Source: Bacteroidia bacterium (GTDB lineage: Bacteria; Bacteroidota; Bacteroidia; J057; JANWXU01). Taken from it: a stretch of DNA of 48,852 nucleotides. Position 1 is the stretch's first letter; every line of letters begins with the position of its first letter. A model generated the notes under the pieces. The model saw nothing but the letters and a program-made list of their open reading frames with translations, did no database searches and had not been told where the DNA came from. Shown piece by piece: positions 44,022-48,852 of the stretch. The stretch spans positions 1-48,852 of the forward strand of contig JANWXU010000013.1 of the NCBI GenBank assembly GCA_025057395.1, read 5' to 3'. A program made the position numbers and the translations under genes.

Positions 44022-45989
44022 ATGCGAATTCCCCAATCCGTTATTCAAGAAATTTACAATAGGGCAGATATAGTGGAGGTAATTAGTGAGTATGTTCCTT
44101 TGAAAAAACGAGGTTCTAATTACTGGGCGCTATCACCCTTTAAACAAGAAAAGACTCCCTCATTTGCAGTTTCTCCTTCAAAAGGGATTTATAAATGTTT
44201 TAGTACGGGTAAGGGTGGAAATGTAGTCAATTTTTTAATGGAAATGGAGGGGTTTTCTTATTTAGAGGCTATTAAGCATTTAGCTCAGAAATATAATGTC
44301 GATATTAGTTCTTATGAGGCAGAAAACGGGGCAACAAGTGCAAAAAGTGAAGAAAACTATGAAAAAGCCGAAAGTTTACGAATCTTGCATAAATTTGCCT
44401 GCCAATATTACCAAAAGCAGTTAAAAGAGTCAGAAGAGGGGCAAAAGGAAGCTTTAGTTTACTTTCACAAGCGAGGCTTGAGCCATGAAACTATTGAATT
44501 ATTTCAGTTGGGGTATGCTAAGTCTGGGTTGCAAGAATTTACGCAGTATGCTTTACAGGCACAGTACCGTGAAGAAATATTAGTAGAATCAGGCTTGTGT
44601 ATAAAGTCGGAAAAAAATGGTAAGTTGTATGATCGTTTCCATGGGCGTATCATTTTTCCGTTAATAGACGTTTGGGGAAAGGTGGTGGGTTTTGCAGGTC
44701 GTTTAATCCAGGAAACTGCTGGGGCTCCTAAGTATTTAAATTCTCCAGAATCTCCTATCTACCACAAGGGTAGGTTCTTATTTGGCTTGCATTTGGCGAA
44801 GACTGCAATCCGAGAGCAAAATTTATGTTTCGTGGTGGAGGGGTATATGGATATGATTAGTTTATATCAGGCAGGAATCAAGAATGTAGTAGCAGTGGGG
44901 GGCACTTCTTTAACTGCAGAGCAATTACAATTACTCAAGCGATATACGAATTCTTTGATTTTGCTTTTTGATGGGGATGCTGCAGGAATTAAGGCGGCGC
45001 AGCGAGCAATTGCCCTAGCCCTAGAAAATAATATGCGTCTTTTAGTATTGCAGCTTCCTCAAGAGCAGGATCCCGATTCTTATATTCAACAATACGGTAA
45101 AGAAGCATTTTTGGAACTGGTAGCAAGTAATGCAAAAGATTTTCTAGGTTTTTACTTTGCAATTCGTAAGGATGAAATTCCTAAGTTTGATCCTTTTCAG
45201 AAGGTAGCTTTTATTCAGGAATTGGTTACTCTAATTGCAAAAATTCCTGACTCTCTGCAAAGAGCTTTATATATTCAGCAACTAGCAGAAGGCTTAAAAG
45301 TACAAGAAGAGGAGATAGCTAATAGGGTAGAAGAAGCTATTAGGCAAATACAGAAGGTAGAAGCTAAGGTAGCAACTCCTAACCAAAAACTAGATATTCA
45401 GGGTTTGGCAATTGCTACTCACCTGGAGTTTGCTTCTTACTCCTCTTCCGAAACTTGGGCGCAAGAAAGGGAGCTTCTTCGATTATGGCTCCTGTACGCA
45501 GAGGAGCAGATTGCATGGGAGGGTGAAATTTATCGCGTTGCCGATGTGCTGTATCAAAATTTACACGACGTGGAGTTTGAAAATCCTATTTTTCAGAAAA
45601 TTAAAAGTATTCTGGTTTTTGAATATGAACAAAATAATTTATTTGATACTAACATTATGTTTGGGCCTGATGTAGAGGAGGACATCCTTGGGGTAGTTAC
45701 CGACTTACAAGTACAAAAATATACTTTAAGTGAGAATTGGTTAAGGCACGATATTTTAGCTCCGCAGGAGGATAGTAATTTATCTAAATGTGTAGAAAGT
45801 GCATTAGATCATTTTCAGCTAAAAAAAATTAATCAGCTTCATAAGCAAAATCAAGAAAAAATAAAAGAAATAGCTCAAAAGCCAGAATGTTTTGAAGAGT
45901 TAATAAACTTAATGAAGCGGCAGCAAAGAATTGAGCAATTGCGGAAAGAATTGGCTCTCAAATTAGGCTTGGTAATAACGTCTTACTAA
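44022..45989 (+). CDS. dnaG: DNA primase
   Basis: DnaG synthesises RNA primers for replication. The 655 residues have an N-terminal zinc-ribbon fold (~30-68), the RNA polymerase/TOPRIM core (~115-360, with YDRFHGRIIFP, VVEGYMD containing Glu273, and DGDAAG from Asp317, then DPDSY), and a C-terminal helicase-interacting region (~430-655). In the zinc ribbon the family CPFH is SPFK (Ser38, Lys41), and the second knuckle keeps Cys59 but has Thr62 in place of the last Cys, so three of four ligands are missing. The core catalytic acids are intact. The gene starts 60 bp after the terminator T tract. Confidence 0.96.
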   Translation: MRIPQSVIQEIYNRADIVEVISEYVPLKKRGSNYWALSPFKQEKTPSFAVSPSKGIYKCFSTGKGGNVVNFLMEMEGFSYLEAIKHLAQKYNVDISSYEAENGATSAKSEENYEKAESLRILHKFACQYYQKQLKESEEGQKEALVYFHKRGLSHETIELFQLGYAKSGLQEFTQYALQAQYREEILVESGLCIKSEKNGKLYDRFHGRIIFPLIDVWGKVVGFAGRLIQETAGAPKYLNSPESPIYHKGRFLFGLHLAKTAIREQNLCFVVEGYMDMISLYQAGIKNVVAVGGTSLTAEQLQLLKRYTNSLILLFDGDAAGIKAAQRAIALALENNMRLLVLQLPQEQDPDSYIQQYGKEAFLELVASNAKDFLGFYFAIRKDEIPKFDPFQKVAFIQELVTLIAKIPDSLQRALYIQQLAEGLKVQEEEIANRVEEAIRQIQKVEAKVATPNQKLDIQGLAIATHLEFASYSSSETWAQERELLRLWLLYAEEQIAWEGEIYRVADVLYQNLHDVEFENPIFQKIKSILVFEYEQNNLFDTNIMFGPDVEEDILGVVTDLQVQKYTLSENWLRHDILAPQEDSNLSKCVESALDHFQLKKINQLHKQNQEKIKEIAQKPECFEELINLMKRQQRIEQLRKELALKLGLVITSY

Positions 45990-46018
45990 GAAAACTTTAA
46001 GCTAACAGAAAAAAATTT

Positions 46019-47710
46019 ATGCACGAATCTTCAATTATTGAATGTGTTCCTAATTTTAGCGAGGGGCGCGATTCCTCAAAAATTAATGCCATAGCGGAGG
46101 CTATTCGAGGAGTAGAGGGGGTGCAGTTATTGGATATTGACCCTGGAAAAGCTACGAATCGAACAGTAATGACATTTGTGGGCTCTCCCGAAAAAGTAGT
46201 AGAAGCTGCATTTGCAGCCATTCGATGTGCAAGTCAGATAATAGATATGCGCTTTCATCAGGGGGAACATCCGAGAATAGGGGCTACGGATGTTTGTCCG
46301 TTAATTCCTATTTCGGGTATTTCTATGCAAGAAACTGTAGAATATGCTAAGAAATTAGCCCAACGAGTAGGAGAGGAGCTAGGAATTCCTGTATACTTAT
46401 ATGCTTATGCTGCCCAAAAGCCTAATCGTGAAAATTTAGCTACCATTCGCGCAGGAGAATACGAGGGCTTAGCTCAAAAAATGCGAGACCCTGAGTGGAT
46501 CCCTGATTTTGGTCCTACAGAATTTAACCCCAGGGCAGGGGCTACAGTAATTGGAGCACGAGACTTACTAGTAGCTTACAATATTAATCTAAATACTCGC
46601 TCGGTAAGGAGAGCTAATTCGGTAGCCTTCGACCTACGAGAACAGGGTCGAATTTTAAGAAAAGGACATCCCGTACTAGGGGAAATTGTAAGAGATGAAA
46701 AAGGAGAGCCAGTTCGCCTACCTGGAGTGTTAAAGGCTGTCAAAGCCATCGGTTGGTACATAGAAGAATATGGTATTGCCCAAGTTTCTATGAACTTAAC
46801 TAATATTCGAGTTACGCCTATTCATGTGGCCTTTGAGGAGGCATGTAAAAGTGCAAGTGCTAGAGGTTTGCGTGTAACAGGCTCTGAATTAGTGGGAATG
46901 GTTCCTCTGGAGGCTATTTTAGAAGCGGGACGTTATTTTTTAAAAAAACAAGGGCTTTCAGCAGGAGCAAGTGATGAGGAGCTTATTCACATTGCAGTAA
47001 AAAGTTTAGGTTTAGACGAACTAGCCCCTTTTGACCCCCAAAAGAAAATTATTGAATATGCTATAGCCAAGCCGGAGGAGCACAAGCTGGTGAATATGAG
47101 CCTTAAACAATTTGCCGACGAAACAGCTAGGGAAACTCCTGCACCTGGCGGCGGCTCTATTTCTGCTTATGTAGGGGCTTTAGGGGCAGCTTTGGGTACC
47201 ATGGTAGCTAATTTGTCAGCTAGTAAAAGAGGGTGGGAAGAAAAATTAGATTTTTTTTCAAAATGGGCTGTTCAAGGTCAACAAATTAAAAAAAGTTTGG
47301 TAGCGCTAGTAGACCAGGATACTATGGCTTTTAATCAAATTATGCAAGCTTATGCTTTGCCTAAAAATACAGATGTTGAAAAGGAAGTAAGGCAGAAAAA
47401 AATACAAGAAGCTACGCGTATTGCTATTGAAATTCCTTACAATACCCTGAAACAAGCCTACAATAGTTTATCCCTATTAAAAAGCATGTTTTACGAGGGC
47501 AATCCTAATTCAATTACAGATGCAGCAGTGGGTATATTGTGTGCTCGTACGGCTATGGAAGGAGCTTACTTTAATATTAGGATAAATGGAGAAAACTATG
47601 AAGATAAAAATTGGCTAAATGAAATCATTGTGGAAGCATCCGGGATGATAGAAGAGGCCCAAAAATTAGAAAATGAAATTAAAAATTTTTTAGCTCAGCG
47701 TTGGGGCTAA
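46019..47710 (+). CDS. ftcD: Bifunctional glutamate formimidoyltransferase/formimido-THF cyclodeaminase
   Basis: FtcD moves the formimino group of N-formimino-L-glutamate (from HutI) to tetrahydrofolate and then deaminates formimino-THF. Residues ~4-300 are the transferase, beginning IIECVPNFSEGRD and including FHQGEHPRIGATDVCPL. Residues ~359-563 form the cyclodeaminase, starting QFADETARETPAPGGGSISA and rich in helices. The full-length fusion of both halves is the common Bacteroidota form. It follows dnaG by 29 bp and is convergent with ispE. Confidence 0.97.
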   Translation: MHESSIIECVPNFSEGRDSSKINAIAEAIRGVEGVQLLDIDPGKATNRTVMTFVGSPEKVVEAAFAAIRCASQIIDMRFHQGEHPRIGATDVCPLIPISGISMQETVEYAKKLAQRVGEELGIPVYLYAYAAQKPNRENLATIRAGEYEGLAQKMRDPEWIPDFGPTEFNPRAGATVIGARDLLVAYNINLNTRSVRRANSVAFDLREQGRILRKGHPVLGEIVRDEKGEPVRLPGVLKAVKAIGWYIEEYGIAQVSMNLTNIRVTPIHVAFEEACKSASARGLRVTGSELVGMVPLEAILEAGRYFLKKQGLSAGASDEELIHIAVKSLGLDELAPFDPQKKIIEYAIAKPEEHKLVNMSLKQFADETARETPAPGGGSISAYVGALGAALGTMVANLSASKRGWEEKLDFFSKWAVQGQQIKKSLVALVDQDTMAFNQIMQAYALPKNTDVEKEVRQKKIQEATRIAIEIPYNTLKQAYNSLSLLKSMFYEGNPNSITDAAVGILCARTAMEGAYFNIRINGENYEDKNWLNEIIVEASGMIEEAQKLENEIKNFLAQRWG

Positions 47711-47716
47711 AAAATT

Positions 47717-48526
47717 TTATTTTGCTTTTGCTTTAGTTTTGGGTTTAGGTTGCGGAAAAATGGCATAAATAGCGCTTCCGGTTCCTGTCATTTGGCAAAA
47801 AAGTGCACCTTTCTCATAAAGTTCAACTTTTATTTTTTTGAGTTGGGGAAGTTTGGAAAATACATAGTCTTCAAAGTCATTGACAATATGTTCTTTCCAC
47901 GTTTCGATTGGTTGCTTTATCCATTCTTTGAGTAGAATAGGTTCTCTTTCTGTTTTAATCTGAATATTTTTGTATGCCATAGTGGTATCTGAATAATAAG
48001 GAGAAGTTATTATTTCGATTCGTTCTTTAATTTCTAAATCTAGTGCTTCCAGTTCGTCTCCAATACCACAAGCATACATGGGTTTATTTTCCAAGAAAAA
48101 AGCAACGTCTGCCCCTACTGTTTTAGCTAGTTCGAACAAAGATTCTTGTGAGATAGGAAGATCGAATAATTCTCTTAAGCCCAGCATAGTAAAGGCAGCA
48201 TCAGAAGACCCACCACCTAAGCCAGAGCCAGCAGGTATATTTTTTTCTAAAATAATATCTACTCCTGGTAAGCCAGGATGTAGTCTTTTTATAGTATTGT
48301 AGGCTTTGACACAAAGATTTTTGGGGGGAGGAACATGTAAATGCAAACCTGAGACAACTAAATTGGGACCTTGGATATTAGGATTTTCTCGAATAGTAAG
48401 TTTATCTTTTAATGAAAAAATAGGATAATAGATTGTTTCAATATTATGGTAGCCGTCTTTTCTTTTGCTAATTACAAATAGTCCGATATTAATTTTTGCG
48501 TTAGGCTCAAATTCTATGCTTTTCAT
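47717..48526 (-). CDS. ispE: 4-diphosphocytidyl-2-C-methyl-D-erythritol kinase
   Basis: IspE phosphorylates CDP-methylerythritol in the non-mevalonate isoprenoid pathway. GHMP-kinase motifs are clear: PNAKINIGL at the start, the ATP-binding PAGSGLGGGSSDAA, and MTGTGSAIYA near the end. The start is set at the ATG at 48526 and not the upstream TTG at 48535 because the family begins at MKSIEFEPNAK. The protein has 269 residues and a lysine-rich tail (KPKTKAKAK). Its stop is 6 bp from the ftcD stop in convergent orientation. Confidence 0.96.
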   Translation of the reverse strand: MKSIEFEPNAKINIGLFVISKRKDGYHNIETIYYPIFSLKDKLTIRENPNIQGPNLVVSGLHLHVPPPKNLCVKAYNTIKRLHPGLPGVDIILEKNIPAGSGLGGGSSDAAFTMLGLRELFDLPISQESLFELAKTVGADVAFFLENKPMYACGIGDELEALDLEIKERIEIITSPYYSDTTMAYKNIQIKTEREPILLKEWIKQPIETWKEHIVNDFEDYVFSKLPQLKKIKVELYEKGALFCQMTGTGSAIYAIFPQPKPKTKAKAK

Positions 48527-48562
48527 TTTTAGCAATTCAATAATATAGCAAGGTAAATAATT

Positions 48563-48852
48563 TTATTTAACTAACATTTTCCTTTTAATGAGGTAATCTG
48601 TAAGAGCTTTATCGTAAGAAAATTTAACATCAATAGGATTGTATTCAATATTAAGCTCGCGGCATTTTCTTTTTATTTTATCTAGGTACTGGGCTATAAG
48701 TTTTTGATAGTGTTCTTTTACTTGGTCGGGTTGTATCCGAATTTCTGTACCAGTTTCTAGATCTTTGAGGATAAGGGGCTGATTGGGAAAATTAAATTGT
48801 TCTTCTGTTTCATTATCTAATAAATGAAATACAATTACTTCGTGTTTACTAT
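48563..48852 (-). CDS. DUF58 domain protein, C-terminal part only
   Basis: The frame is open to the window edge, so only the last 95 residues are seen. They begin HEVIVFHLLD and include FPNQPLILKDLETG, EHYQKLIAQYLDKI and NPIDVKFSYDKALTDYL, the usual C-terminal pattern of DUF58 proteins (MoxR-associated). DUF58 proteins act with MoxR AAA+ ATPases, whose genes would be expected beyond the window. The stop lies 37 bp before the ispE start on the same strand. Confidence 0.8.
   Translation of the reverse strand, partial: SKHEVIVFHLLDNETEEQFNFPNQPLILKDLETGTEIRIQPDQVKEHYQKLIAQYLDKIKRKCRELNIEYNPIDVKFSYDKALTDYLIKRKMLVK

Overview
The window comes from an AT-rich Gram-negative member of the Bacteroidota, most likely Cytophagales-like; the exact lineage cannot be fixed by reading alone. 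The evidence is two giant secreted repeat proteins ending in type IX secretion (T9SS) sorting domains, a FabI of the Bacteroidota subtype, lpxB (lipid A, so an outer membrane), a sensor kinase with a periplasmic two-component-type propeller, and promoter-like TAnnTTTG elements instead of sigma70 boxes. Genes are dense on both strands. No gap exceeds about 210 bp, and I saw no tRNA, rRNA, CRISPR array, insertion sequence or prophage gene.

Layout. 1-5735: 3' part of a giant Ig-like/FN3 repeat adhesin with a T9SS sorting domain, closed by a strong terminator. 5.8-12.5 kb: a YhhN-type membrane protein, a TMTC-like GT-C/TPR membrane protein and a 1285-residue hybrid-type sensor kinase with an unusual ATPase lid. 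12.5-13.8 kb: hutI, convergent with a large AsmA-like envelope protein (13.8-17.3 kb). 17.5-23.2 kb: an LRR protein, a RapA/SNF2-type helicase and a VWA-OmpA lipoprotein. 23.3-26.4 kb: a tight anmK-lpxB-fabI operon for the cell envelope, ended by a 19-bp perfect inverted repeat. 26.5-29.8 kb: a small PsbP/DcrB-like protein and an M16 protease. 29.9-34.1 kb: poorly characterised small genes (DUF4261-like, lone PAS, TerB-like helical protein, four-helix membrane protein, TPR plus OB/cold-shock-like protein). 34.1-38.1 kb, minus strand: a GT-B glycosyltransferase-like protein, a small unknown, murQ, a DUF4159 protein and an M23 peptidase with a substituted catalytic His. 38.2-43.9 kb: pth and a second giant T9SS adhesin. 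44.0-48.9 kb: dnaG, ftcD, ispE and the end of a DUF58 gene.

How the genes fit together. anmK and murQ are consecutive steps of MurNAc salvage and so imply peptidoglycan recycling. lpxB and fabI supply lipid A and fatty acids. hutI and ftcD are two late steps of histidine degradation, encoded 32 kb apart. The two adhesins frame the window and share a cysteine-marked FN3 domain directly before the sorting domain.

The most interesting points are a primase whose zinc ribbon lacks three of four metal ligands, long poly-G tracts inside surface and membrane protein genes (including G9 in the second adhesin), the kinase and M23 proteins with altered active-site motifs, and the uncharacterised 30-34 kb cluster. 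No complete known defence or conflict system is visible.
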